From assembly GCF_030409685.1 (NCBI RefSeq), contig NZ_JAUFQJ010000002.1:186001-250000 (forward strand): DNA of 64,000 bases, read 5' to 3'. The translations under genes were made by a program, and so were the position numbers. Shown here piece by piece: positions 8,082 through 16,884 of the stretch. Position 1 is the stretch's first letter; each line of letters starts with the position of its first letter. Origin of the DNA: Ferruginibacter paludis (GTDB lineage: Bacteria > Bacteroidota > Bacteroidia > Chitinophagales > Chitinophagaceae). Below the pieces are notes generated by a model. The model searched no databases. It worked only from the letters and a program-made list of their open reading frames with translations, and had not been told where the DNA came from.

Positions 8082-9437
8082 ATGGCAAGAAAATTATTAT
8101 TAGATAAGGCAAATGTTCCTGGCATCACAAGCTTCGAAGTATACCGCCGTGAAGGCGGCTACCGCAGTGTTGAAAAGGCCTTGAAAATGGCCCCGGCAGA
8201 AATTGTGGAGGAAGTGAAGAAAAGCGGTTTGCGCGGCAGGGGTGGTGCTGGTTTTCCTACCGGGATGAAGTGGAGTTTTATTGCAAAGCCGGAAGGTGTG
8301 CCAAGGCACCTGGTGGTAAATGCGGATGAAAGCGAACCCGGCACTTTTAAAGACAGGTATCTAATGGAATTTATTCCCCATTTGCTGATTGAGGGAATGG
8401 TAGTCTCATCTTTCGCTTTGGGCAGCAACGTGAGTTATATCTACATCCGCGGCGAATATGCCTGGATTCCCGATATCCTGGAAAAAGCAATTGACGAAGC
8501 AAAAGCAAATGGCTTCCTCGGTAAAAATATTTTGGGCACCGGTTTCGATTGTGAGATTTATGTGCAACGTGGCGCTGGTGCTTATATCTGCGGAGAAGAA
8601 ACAGCCCTGATTGAAAGCCTGGAAGGTAAAAGGGGCAACCCAAGAATCAAACCTCCTTTCCCAGCAATAAAAGGCCTTTGGGAAAGACCAACCGTTGTAA
8701 ACAATGTAGAGACGATAGCAGCCGTGGTACCGATTATAAATGAAGGTGGCGAAGAATATGCAAAAATTGGTGTTGGAAAATCAACAGGTACAAAATTAAT
8801 TTCTGCCTGCGGTAACATCAACAAACCTGGTGTGTACGAAATTGACATGACCATCTCTGTAGAAGATTTTATTTTTAGTGATGAATATTGTGGAGGTATA
8901 CCCAATGGTAAAAAATTAAAAGCCTGCATTCCTGGCGGCTCTTCTGTTCCTATTCTGCCTGCTAATTTATTACTCACAACAGCCAAAGGCGAGAAGCGAC
9001 TGATGAACTACGAAAGCCTGAGTGATGGCGGTTTTGCCACAGGTAGTATGATGGGTAGCGGTGGATTTATTGTGCTGGATGAAGACCAGTGCGTGGTAAA
9101 GAATACCATGACGCTGGCAAGGTTCTATCATCATGAAAGCTGTGGCCAATGCAGCCCGTGCCGTGAAGGAACCGGCTGGATGGAAAGAATATTAAAGAAA
9201 ATTGATAGCGGAAAAGGTGAAATGAAAGACATCGATTTGCTTTGGGACATTCAACGAAAAATAGAAGGAAACACCATTTGCCCGTTGGGAGATGCAGCAG
9301 CCTGGCCGGTAGCGGCAGCGATCCGTCATTTCAGGGATGAGTTCGAATGGCATGTACTGAATCCTGAAAAATGCCTGACTGAAAATTTCGGTTTGCGTCA
9401 TTACGCGGATCCGATTCATGTACCTGTTACCGCTTAA
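8082..9437 (+). CDS. nuoF: NADH-quinone oxidoreductase subunit F
   Basis: NADH-binding 51-kDa homologue with FMN and cluster N3. 451 residues. The FMN/NADH glycine-rich loop GRGGAGFPTG is at about 52-61, a second conserved stretch RGAGAYICGEETALIESLEGKRG at about 164-186, and the [4Fe-4S] ligands are Cys ~353, 356 and 359 (SCGQCSPCREG) with a fourth at about 400 (TICPLGD). It follows the two non-nuo genes and precedes nuoG by 23 nt. Confidence 0.97.
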   Translation: MARKLLLDKANVPGITSFEVYRREGGYRSVEKALKMAPAEIVEEVKKSGLRGRGGAGFPTGMKWSFIAKPEGVPRHLVVNADESEPGTFKDRYLMEFIPHLLIEGMVVSSFALGSNVSYIYIRGEYAWIPDILEKAIDEAKANGFLGKNILGTGFDCEIYVQRGAGAYICGEETALIESLEGKRGNPRIKPPFPAIKGLWERPTVVNNVETIAAVVPIINEGGEEYAKIGVGKSTGTKLISACGNINKPGVYEIDMTISVEDFIFSDEYCGGIPNGKKLKACIPGGSSVPILPANLLLTTAKGEKRLMNYESLSDGGFATGSMMGSGGFIVLDEDQCVVKNTMTLARFYHHESCGQCSPCREGTGWMERILKKIDSGKGEMKDIDLLWDIQRKIEGNTICPLGDAAAWPVAAAIRHFRDEFEWHVLNPEKCLTENFGLRHYADPIHVPVTA

Positions 9438-9460
9438 TATAAAAGCATTTATTTAAAAAT

Positions 9461-10588
9461 ATGGCTGACGAAATAAAAAAAGAACCACCGGCGAATTTTA
9501 AAGTCACTATTGATAACATCACCATCGAGGTAACTCCCGGTACTACAATATTAAACGCCGCCCGTACTATTGGCGGCGATGTTACACCTCCCGCTATGTG
9601 CTATTACAGCAAGCTGCAGGGCAGTGGCGGAAAATGCCGTACCTGTTTGGTGGAGGTAGCTGCAGGTTCAACCGCAGATCCGCGTCCTATGCCGAAGCTG
9701 GTAGCCAGTTGCCGTACCACCGTAATGGATGGCATGATTGTAAAAAATATCACCAGCGATAAAGTAAAAGATGCAAGGGCTGGCGTGGTAGAATTTTTAT
9801 TACTAAACCATCCGCTGGATTGCCCTATTTGCGACCAGGCTGGTGAGTGCCATTTGCAGGATCTTGGCTATGAACATGGTAAAGAAGGAACCCGCTATGA
9901 GTTTAAAAGACGCACTTTTGAAAAGGAAGATATCGGGCCTTATATCCAGCTGCATATGACTCGTTGTATTCTTTGCTATCGCTGCACTTATGTGGCGGAT
10001 CAGTTGACGGATAAACGTGTGCACGGTATATTAGACAGGGGTGAACATGCTGAAATATCCACCTACATTTCAAAAGCTATTGACAATGATTTTAGTGGCA
10101 ATATGATTGATGTTTGCCCGGTTGGCGCATTAACTGATAAAACTTTCCGGTTTAAAAACAGGGTTTGGTTTACCAAGCCAGTGGATGCCCACCGCGATTG
10201 TGAAAATCCAAAGTGCTGCGGCAAAACTACGTTGTGGTTGAGAGGAGATGAAGTGTTCAGGGTTACTGCCCGTAAAGACCAGTGGGGCGAGGTGCAAAGC
10301 TATGATGGAAAGCCAGGCTGGATTTGCAATACCTGCCGTTTTGATAAAAAGAAGACAACTGATTGGGTGATTGAAGGCGTTACGAAGATCAACCGTCATT
10401 CTGTAATTTCGCAGGGAAAATATGAAGGGCTGGTGATGCCAAAGGAAACCATACAGGAAGTATTGGGCGGACGAAGCCCGAGATTGCTGATGGATATTCA
10501 CACAGAGAGTGAAGTAAATAAACCAACAGTTCATTTAAGTGAAATAAACGGCCCGGCACATTCGGATACTTTTAATGAGGGTAAGTAA
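9461..10588 (+). CDS. nuoG: NADH-quinone oxidoreductase subunit G, short form
   Basis: 375 residues, against roughly 700-900 for NuoG in proteobacteria. The N-terminal [2Fe-2S] ferredoxin domain (MCYYSKLQGSGGKCRTCLVEV), the His-Cys ligated cluster region (HPLDCPICDQAGECHLQDLG), the next [4Fe-4S] motif (RCILCYRC...VCPVGAL) and the start of the molybdopterin-oxidoreductase 4Fe-4S domain (NPKCCGK, GWICNTCR) are present. The large molybdopterin-like domain is missing; the protein ends about 60 residues later. No frameshift remnant follows: the 107 nt to nuoH are non-coding. A short NuoG seems to be a lineage form rather than damage, since all cluster ligands in the retained part are intact. Confidence 0.93.
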   Translation: MADEIKKEPPANFKVTIDNITIEVTPGTTILNAARTIGGDVTPPAMCYYSKLQGSGGKCRTCLVEVAAGSTADPRPMPKLVASCRTTVMDGMIVKNITSDKVKDARAGVVEFLLLNHPLDCPICDQAGECHLQDLGYEHGKEGTRYEFKRRTFEKEDIGPYIQLHMTRCILCYRCTYVADQLTDKRVHGILDRGEHAEISTYISKAIDNDFSGNMIDVCPVGALTDKTFRFKNRVWFTKPVDAHRDCENPKCCGKTTLWLRGDEVFRVTARKDQWGEVQSYDGKPGWICNTCRFDKKKTTDWVIEGVTKINRHSVISQGKYEGLVMPKETIQEVLGGRSPRLLMDIHTESEVNKPTVHLSEINGPAHSDTFNEGK

Positions 10589-10695
10589 ACCGGCGAATTG
10601 AAAGGGATGCACAGTGCTTTGAATGTACAAGTGAGTGACACAACGATGTACCAAAGAGGAACTAAGGACGACAAAAAAATATTTATACAACAGCT

Positions 10696-11751
10696 ATGTT
10701 ATTATCCATTGATTTGCCTTTAATTATTGAGAAACTGGTTTTGATTATTGTAGTGGTAATGTCATCGCTGGTAATTGCCATGTACGCTACTTTTGCAGAA
10801 CGTAAAGTGGCAGCAGTAATGCAGGACAGGATTGGCCCCAACCGTGCTGGTCCTTTTGGTATATTACAACCTTTGGCAGATGGATTAAAATTGTTTTTTA
10901 AAGAAGAAATCATCCCCAATTTTTCATCCAAATTTTTATTTATTCTTGGTCCGAGCTTAGCCATGCTAACAGCTATGATGACGAGTGCAGTAATTCCCTG
11001 GGGCGATACAGTAACCCTGTTTGGCCGCGAAATTCATTTGCAGATTGCTGACATCAATATTGGTATTTTATATGTTTTTGGTGTAGTGAGTATGGGTGTG
11101 TATGGTATTATGATTGGTAGCTGGGCCAGTAACAACAAGTTTTCTTTAATGGGTGGTTTAAGAGCCGCTTCGCAAATTATCAGTTACGAACTGGCCATGG
11201 GCATTGCGCTGATAGCTTTGCTGATGATAACAGGAACGCTTAGCCTTAGGTTAATGGTAGTTGGGCAAATGGACGGCGTTTGGAATGTGATCAAACAACC
11301 GCTGGGTTTTTTAATTTTCCTGATTTGTGTGTTTGCTGAATGTAACCGTACCCCGTTTGACTTGGCCGAAGCAGAGAATGAACTGATCGGCGGATACCAT
11401 ACAGAATATTCTTCTATGAAACTCGGCTTTTATCTTTTTGCAGAATACATCAACATGTTTGTAAGCAGCTCGGTAATGGTGAGTTTGTTTTTTGGCGGCT
11501 ATGATATTCCATTTTTGAATGATGGTCACATGGTTGAAAAAATAGGGCAGAACTGGATGGCGGTAGCACACATTTTTATGTTTTTATTCAAGGCATTTTT
11601 CTTTGTGTTTTTGTTTATGTGGGTAAGATGGACCATCCCGCGGTTTCGCTATGACCAGTTGATGAATTTAGGTTGGAAGGTTTTATTACCGCTGGCATTG
11701 TTCAACATGCTGGCTACAGGAGCGGTTATTTTATATTTTACAACAAAATAG
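10696..11751 (+). CDS. nuoH: NADH-quinone oxidoreductase subunit H
   Basis: Membrane subunit beside the quinone channel, 351 residues and about eight transmembrane helices. Family signatures: AERKVAAVMQDRIGPNRAGP after helix 1, the LQPLADGLKLFFKE loop, and ECNRTPFDLAEAENELIGGY in the middle, with acidic residues thought to couple quinone reduction to proton movement. Preceded by a 107-nt spacer in which I see no hairpin, so still within the operon. Confidence 0.97.
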   Translation: MLLSIDLPLIIEKLVLIIVVVMSSLVIAMYATFAERKVAAVMQDRIGPNRAGPFGILQPLADGLKLFFKEEIIPNFSSKFLFILGPSLAMLTAMMTSAVIPWGDTVTLFGREIHLQIADINIGILYVFGVVSMGVYGIMIGSWASNNKFSLMGGLRAASQIISYELAMGIALIALLMITGTLSLRLMVVGQMDGVWNVIKQPLGFLIFLICVFAECNRTPFDLAEAENELIGGYHTEYSSMKLGFYLFAEYINMFVSSSVMVSLFFGGYDIPFLNDGHMVEKIGQNWMAVAHIFMFLFKAFFFVFLFMWVRWTIPRFRYDQLMNLGWKVLLPLALFNMLATGAVILYFTTK

Positions 11752-11814
11752 CAGCATTACTAAACATTAAAATATCTTTGCGCAACTTTTTGTGTTGCCG
11801 TAAATACGAAATAT

Positions 11815-12360
11815 ATGCAAGCATTAACAAACAGAGCCAAAACGGTAGATCGAAAGCCAATGACATTGTTGGAGCGTGCTTATCTGCCTGCTATTTTCAA
11901 AGGCATGTCTATTACGTTTGGCCATATGTTTAAAAAGGCACCCACCATCAGCTATCCTGAAAAGACGAGACCATTCAGTCCTGTGTTCAGGGGTTTACAC
12001 ATTTTAAACAGGGATGAGGCCGGAAGAGAAAATTGTACAGCCTGCGGTTTATGTGCAGTAGCGTGTCCTGCGGAAGCCATAACAATGGAAGCTGCAGAAA
12101 GAAAAGCCGGCGAAGAAAATTTATACCGCGAAGAAAAATATGCGGCCAGGTATGAAATCAACATGCTGCGTTGTATTTTTTGTGGATTGTGCGAAGAGGC
12201 TTGTCCGAAAGATGCGATTTATTTAAGTGAAACTTTTGCTCCGGCTAATTTTCAGCGTAAGGGATTTATTTATGGTAAGGAAGATTTGCTGATACCAAAC
12301 CCCGTAACAGAACCGGAAGCATATGCAAAAGCAAAAGGTGGCAGAGTTGCGGTTAAATAG
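11815..12360 (+). CDS. nuoI: NADH-quinone oxidoreductase subunit I
   Basis: Ferredoxin-like subunit with clusters N6a and N6b. 181 residues; ligands Cys 74, 77, 80 and 84 (CTACGLCAVACP) and Cys 120, 123, 126 and 130 (CIFCGLCEEACP) are complete. The N-terminal amphipathic LLERAYLPAIFKGMSITFGHMF probably lies on the membrane. 63 nt after nuoH, 28 nt before nuoJ. Confidence 0.96.
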   Translation: MQALTNRAKTVDRKPMTLLERAYLPAIFKGMSITFGHMFKKAPTISYPEKTRPFSPVFRGLHILNRDEAGRENCTACGLCAVACPAEAITMEAAERKAGEENLYREEKYAARYEINMLRCIFCGLCEEACPKDAIYLSETFAPANFQRKGFIYGKEDLLIPNPVTEPEAYAKAKGGRVAVK

Positions 12361-12388
12361 TAGTTTGTAAAAAGGTTAATTATAAAGA

Positions 12389-12895
12389 ATGAGCATTACA
12401 CAGATTTTATTTTGGTTGTTAAGTGCAGTGGCTGTAGGCGGTGCCATTATGGTAGTTGCCAGTAAAAGCCCGGTGCACAGTATTTTATTTTTGATCATTA
12501 CATTTTTTGCAATTTCCGGCCATTATATTTTGCTGAATGCCCAGTTTTTAGCCATTGTAAATATCATTGTTTATGCCGGCGCCATTATGGTGCTGTTTTT
12601 ATTTGTGGTAATGCTGATGAACTTAAATGAAGAGTCTGCACCACCGCAAAAAAATAAATATATTTTATATGGAGGTACAATTGCCGGGGCAAGTCTGATG
12701 CTGGTGCTGGTAGCAGCTTTAAAACAAAGTGCGCAGGGACGTCACTTAATGGAAACTAATAATGGCACGGGTGGTTTGATTGAGAATTTAGGAAAATTAT
12801 TATTTACAGATTATGTGTTTCCCTTTGAAATAAGCAGTGTGTTATTTTTAAGTGCAATGATTGGTGCGGTGGTAATTTCAAAAAAAGAAGCCTAG
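12389..12895 (+). CDS. nuoJ: NADH-quinone oxidoreductase subunit J
   Basis: Membrane subunit, 168 residues, five predicted helices. The conserved region is around the broken helix 3: NAQFLAIVNIIVYAGAIMVLFLFVVMLMNL. The C-terminal helix (VLFLSAMIGAVVISKKE) matches the family. It adjoins nuoK with a 70-nt spacer. Confidence 0.93.
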   Translation: MSITQILFWLLSAVAVGGAIMVVASKSPVHSILFLIITFFAISGHYILLNAQFLAIVNIIVYAGAIMVLFLFVVMLMNLNEESAPPQKNKYILYGGTIAGASLMLVLVAALKQSAQGRHLMETNNGTGGLIENLGKLLFTDYVFPFEISSVLFLSAMIGAVVISKKEA

Positions 12896-12965
12896 ATAAG
12901 AACTAATACAACAACAATATTTTAAACCCGTTGCATCGACCTTTAAGCAAAGTATTACATAGCAT

Positions 12966-13289
12966 ATGCCTATAAATTATTACATTTTTTTAGCCTTAGC
13001 ATTATTTTGTATCGGCGTAGTTGGCGTATTGACACGCAGAAATGCCATCATTATTTTCATGTGTATTGAATTAATGCTGAATGCGGCTAATTTATTATTG
13101 GTAGCTTTTTCAAAATTATATACACACGTATCCACGTTGCCAACTGCAGGCAGCGATGCACAGATATTCGTATTTTTTATTATGGTGGTGGCAGCTGCGG
13201 AAGTGAGTGTGGGACTGGCTATTATTGTGATGATGTATAGAAACACCCATTCGGTGGATGTGAATTTTTTGAACAGGTTGAAGAACTGA
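12966..13289 (+). CDS. nuoK: NADH-quinone oxidoreductase subunit K
   Basis: Membrane subunit, 107 residues, three helices. The two buried glutamates required for proton pumping are visible: Glu 35 ([13 protein letters not shown]) and Glu 79 ([11 protein letters not shown]). The 132 nt to nuoL hold AT-rich repeated words (AGTATTTAGTAGCAAGTATTTGG) and the CCCCTCAAGGGG element, but no gene. Confidence 0.95.
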   Translation: MPINYYIFLALALFCIGVVGVLTRRNAIIIFMCIELMLNAANLLLVAFSKLYTHVSTLPTAGSDAQIFVFFIMVVAAAEVSVGLAIIVMMYRNTHSVDVNFLNRLKN

Positions 13290-13396
13290 GTGCAGGTATT
13301 TAGTAGCAAGTATTTGGTATTAAGACTGGAAGAGAATTTTGTAATTAAAAGATATTTTATTTTATCAAAAACTACACTTTTAAAGTTGTAGGTAAA

Positions 13397-13421
13397 AATC
13401 CCCTCAAGGGGTTTAGGGCTT
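13397..13421 (+). repeat. CCCCTCAAGGGG element abutting nuoL start
   Basis: AAATCCCCTCAAGGGG then TTTAGGGCT, ending at the nuoL ATG (13422). The core CCCCT-CA-AGGGG is a short inverted repeat. Close match in sequence and position to the element before nuoF at 8058-8081. Confidence 0.5.
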
Positions 13422-15332
13422 ATGAGTAATACTTTACAAATAGTTTGGCTGATACCTTTTCTACCATTGATTGGCTTTTTAATAAATGGTTTGGGAAGAA
13501 ATCATTTATCAAAATCATTGACCGGCCTCATTGGCAGCGGTGTAATTTTAGGATCATTTTTAATCAGCCTTTTTGTTTTCTTCCAGGTAAAAAATGGCAA
13601 TACCCACGTTGCTCACTACTTCGACTTCATTCATACGGCTTCGCTGAAAGTTGGTTTCGATTTCCAGGTTGACCAGTTATCTTCTCTTTTTTTACTGATC
13701 ATTACAGGCGTAGGTTTTCTCATTCATGTATATTCTACTTCTTACATGCACGAAGAAGCGCCAAAAGATTTTGCAAAATATTTTGCTTACCTGAATTTGT
13801 TTGTTTTTTCCATGTTGCTTTTGGTAATGGGAGCCAATTATATTATCATGTTTATTGGCTGGGAAGGCGTTGGTTTATGTTCTTACCTGCTGATAGGTTT
13901 TTGGTTTAAAGATAATGCCAACAACGATGCTGCAAAGAAAGCATTTATCATGAACCGCATTGGTGATTTTGGATTTTTGCTGGCGGTATTCTGGCTGATT
14001 GCAAAACTGGGCACAACCAATTACCATGATGTTTTTGATGGCGTTTCAAAATTGTCTTCATTTGATATTGGTGGCATCACACTGTTATTATTTTTAGGAG
14101 CTACCGGTAAAAGTGCACAGATACCTTTATACACCTGGTTACCGGATGCGATGGCGGGTCCAACACCGGTAAGTGCGTTGATACATGCTGCTACCATGGT
14201 GACTGCAGGTATATATATGATTGCCCGCAGCAATATTTTATTCACCATGGCACCGCTTACTCAATCTGTGATTGCTGTAATTGGGTTGGCTACAGCTGTC
14301 GTTGCCGCTACAATCGCCTTAAAACAAAATGATATTAAAAAAGTACTGGCTTATTCTACGGTAAGTCAATTGGGCTATATGTTTTTAGGCCTGGGTGTTG
14401 GTGCTTATACCGGTGCAGTATTTCATGTTATGACACATGCCTTCTTTAAAGCCTTACTATTTCTTGGTGCCGGCAGTGTGATACATGCTATGGGGGGCGA
14501 ACAGGATATGCGCAACATGGGCGGCTTGAAAAAGTACATGAGCATTACACACATCACCTTTTTGTTGGGATGCCTTGCAATAGCAGGTATGCCTCCTTTT
14601 TCTGGTTTCTTTTCCAAAGATGAAATACTGGCGGAAGCATTTGCAAAGAACCCGGTTTACTGGGGCATTGGGGTACTCACCGCTTTCATGACAGCTTTTT
14701 ATATGTTTCGTTTATACGCCATGACTTTTCTTGGTAAATTTCGCGGTACGCACGACCAGGAACATCACCTCCATGAAAGTCCTTCGGCAATTACAATACC
14801 TTTAATTGTGCTGTCCATACTGGCTGTGGTTGGCGGATGGATTGGGATACCAAAAGTATTTATGCCAAACGGGCACCGGCTGGAAGCGTTTCTGGAACCC
14901 ATCTTTGCTAAAAGTAATGAACATGTTGCTGCTTTGGGTACTGCCCACGAGCTATCACACGCTACAGAATATGCGTTGATGGCGGTATCTGTTGTGGGAG
15001 CCCTGATGGCATTATTGTACGCCTGGAACAAATTCAGCAAATACGAAAAAACAAGTGAGGAAGAGACTGGTCTGGCCAAAGCAATCAGCAATAAATGGTA
15101 TGTGGATGAATTTTATGATGCTATCATTGTAAAACCAGTACAATCAATTGCAGGATTCTTTAGCAACGTGGTCGAGAAAAGAGGGATTGATGGTTTTGTA
15201 AATGGTGTGGGTAAGGCAGTCAATTACGGCAGCCGCCAGATACGTTTATTGCAAACGGGCCAGGTAAGCGCTTATATGCTGATGATGGTTATTGCGATTT
15301 TAGTTTTATTTATCATTCAATTGTTTTTGTAA
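13422..15332 (+). CDS. nuoL: NADH-quinone oxidoreductase subunit L
   Basis: Largest antiporter-like membrane subunit of complex I, 636 residues, about 16 helices with the long lateral helix at the C-terminal side (YVDEFYDAIIVKPVQSIAGFF onward). Proton-channel signatures: WEGVGLCSYLLIGFW near residue 147 and the TGKSAQIPLYTWLPDAMAGPTPVSALIHAA block at about 229-258, with the key Lys and His residues, plus KKVLAYSTVSQLGYM at about 306. Ten nt before nuoM. Confidence 0.97.
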   Translation: MSNTLQIVWLIPFLPLIGFLINGLGRNHLSKSLTGLIGSGVILGSFLISLFVFFQVKNGNTHVAHYFDFIHTASLKVGFDFQVDQLSSLFLLIITGVGFLIHVYSTSYMHEEAPKDFAKYFAYLNLFVFSMLLLVMGANYIIMFIGWEGVGLCSYLLIGFWFKDNANNDAAKKAFIMNRIGDFGFLLAVFWLIAKLGTTNYHDVFDGVSKLSSFDIGGITLLLFLGATGKSAQIPLYTWLPDAMAGPTPVSALIHAATMVTAGIYMIARSNILFTMAPLTQSVIAVIGLATAVVAATIALKQNDIKKVLAYSTVSQLGYMFLGLGVGAYTGAVFHVMTHAFFKALLFLGAGSVIHAMGGEQDMRNMGGLKKYMSITHITFLLGCLAIAGMPPFSGFFSKDEILAEAFAKNPVYWGIGVLTAFMTAFYMFRLYAMTFLGKFRGTHDQEHHLHESPSAITIPLIVLSILAVVGGWIGIPKVFMPNGHRLEAFLEPIFAKSNEHVAALGTAHELSHATEYALMAVSVVGALMALLYAWNKFSKYEKTSEEETGLAKAISNKWYVDEFYDAIIVKPVQSIAGFFSNVVEKRGIDGFVNGVGKAVNYGSRQIRLLQTGQVSAYMLMMVIAILVLFIIQLFL

Positions 15333-15341
15333 TCAGAAGAT

Positions 15342-16841
15342 ATGGATCAAGATATTTCGATAACATTTCCGCATGTTTTAATTTTCTTTCCGTTGGTGGC
15401 GGGGTTAATTACTTTTTTCTTTAAAAAAGATGCAACCGTTAAATCGTGGGCTTTATTTTCTTCTGTGATTACGTTGTGTGTTTCATTGGGCAGTATTTAT
15501 TACGCCAATAACAAAGCGTTGAGCGGATTGACTTTTAATTATGAATGGCTGAAATATATAGGAGCCAGTTTTTCTGTTTCGCTGGATGGTATGGGCAGAA
15601 TTCTTACCCTGTTAACCGCCATATCTTTTCCTGTAATCTTTGTAGCAACTTATAAAAGTCAATATAAAAATACCAATTCATTTTATGGCTTGTTGCTGTT
15701 AACGCAGGCTGGCTTGATGGGAGTTTTTTTAGCGTCAGATGCCCTTTTGTTTTATTTCTTTTGGGAGCTGGCTATTATACCCGTTTATTTTTTATGCAGC
15801 AAATGGGGCGGCGATAAAAGAATACAGGCGACGTTCAAATTTTTCATTTACACTTTTACCGGGTCTTTACTGATGCTGGTGGGCATCATCTATATTTATT
15901 TGCAAACGGCAGCAACGCAGGATGCAACCGGTAAAATAATTTCAGCACATAGTTTTGCCATCAATTATTTTTATGCGGCACAGTTAACGGCTGATCAGCA
16001 GAGCTGGTTATTCTGGTTATTTTTCATTGCCTTTGCCATCAAAATGCCGGTATTTCCTTTTCATACCTGGCAGCCCGATACATACGAGCAATCGCCTTCT
16101 GCGGTTACCATGGTACTGAGTGGTGTAATGGTTAAAATGGGATTGTTTGGCGTGGTGCGTTGGCTGTTGCCCATGTTTCCGCTGGCAGTGGCGAAATTTG
16201 ATACGACGGTGATTATTTTATCTGTCATTGGAATTGTATACGCAAGTCTGTTAGCTATTAAACAGGATGATTTAAAGCGACTGGTTGCCTATTCTTCTAT
16301 TGCTCATATTGGATTAATGAGCGCCACCATTTTCACCACCAAGCAAATCGGTCTGGAAGGGGTGATGATTCAAATGTTCAACCACGGTATCAATATCATC
16401 GGTTTGTGGATTGTAATTGAAATGATTGAACGCCAGTTGGGCGTTAGAAAAATATCCCAGTTAAGTGGTATTGCCCATAAAGCGCCGGTGCTTACCATTA
16501 TGCTGGTAGTAATTGGTTTTGCCAATATCGCATTGCCATTAACCAATGCATTTGTGGGCGAGTTCATGATGTTCAGTGGGCTATTCCAGTTTAATGGTTG
16601 GATTGCTACGGTGGCTTTGGTAAGTATTATTCTGGCTGCGGTATATACTTTAACCATGGTGCAGAAAGTATTTTACGGACAGGTAAATGCGCTTACTACA
16701 AACATGAAAGAAATTTCAGTGAATGAGCAGGTTGCATTAAGCATTATCGTGGTGGCTATATTTTTATCAGGCATTTATCCGCAGCCGTTGTTTGATCTTA
16801 CAAAAGATACGGTTACGGGTATTATAACAAGATTTAAGTAA
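15342..16841 (+). CDS. nuoM: NADH-quinone oxidoreductase subunit M
   Basis: Antiporter-like proton-pumping membrane subunit, 499 residues, about 14 helices. Landmarks: FFWELAIIPVYFLCSKWGG near residue 138 with the conserved Glu, KMPVFPFHTWQPDTYEQSPSAVTMVLSG at about 235, and DLKRLVAYSSIAHIGLM at about 310. It starts 10 nt after nuoL, so tightly coupled. Confidence 0.97.
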   Translation: MDQDISITFPHVLIFFPLVAGLITFFFKKDATVKSWALFSSVITLCVSLGSIYYANNKALSGLTFNYEWLKYIGASFSVSLDGMGRILTLLTAISFPVIFVATYKSQYKNTNSFYGLLLLTQAGLMGVFLASDALLFYFFWELAIIPVYFLCSKWGGDKRIQATFKFFIYTFTGSLLMLVGIIYIYLQTAATQDATGKIISAHSFAINYFYAAQLTADQQSWLFWLFFIAFAIKMPVFPFHTWQPDTYEQSPSAVTMVLSGVMVKMGLFGVVRWLLPMFPLAVAKFDTTVIILSVIGIVYASLLAIKQDDLKRLVAYSSIAHIGLMSATIFTTKQIGLEGVMIQMFNHGINIIGLWIVIEMIERQLGVRKISQLSGIAHKAPVLTIMLVVIGFANIALPLTNAFVGEFMMFSGLFQFNGWIATVALVSIILAAVYTLTMVQKVFYGQVNALTTNMKEISVNEQVALSIIVVAIFLSGIYPQPLFDLTKDTVTGIITRFK

Positions 16842-16884
16842 TTACATAAATAAAACAGTTCCGCGTTTGGCGGTATAGGGAATC

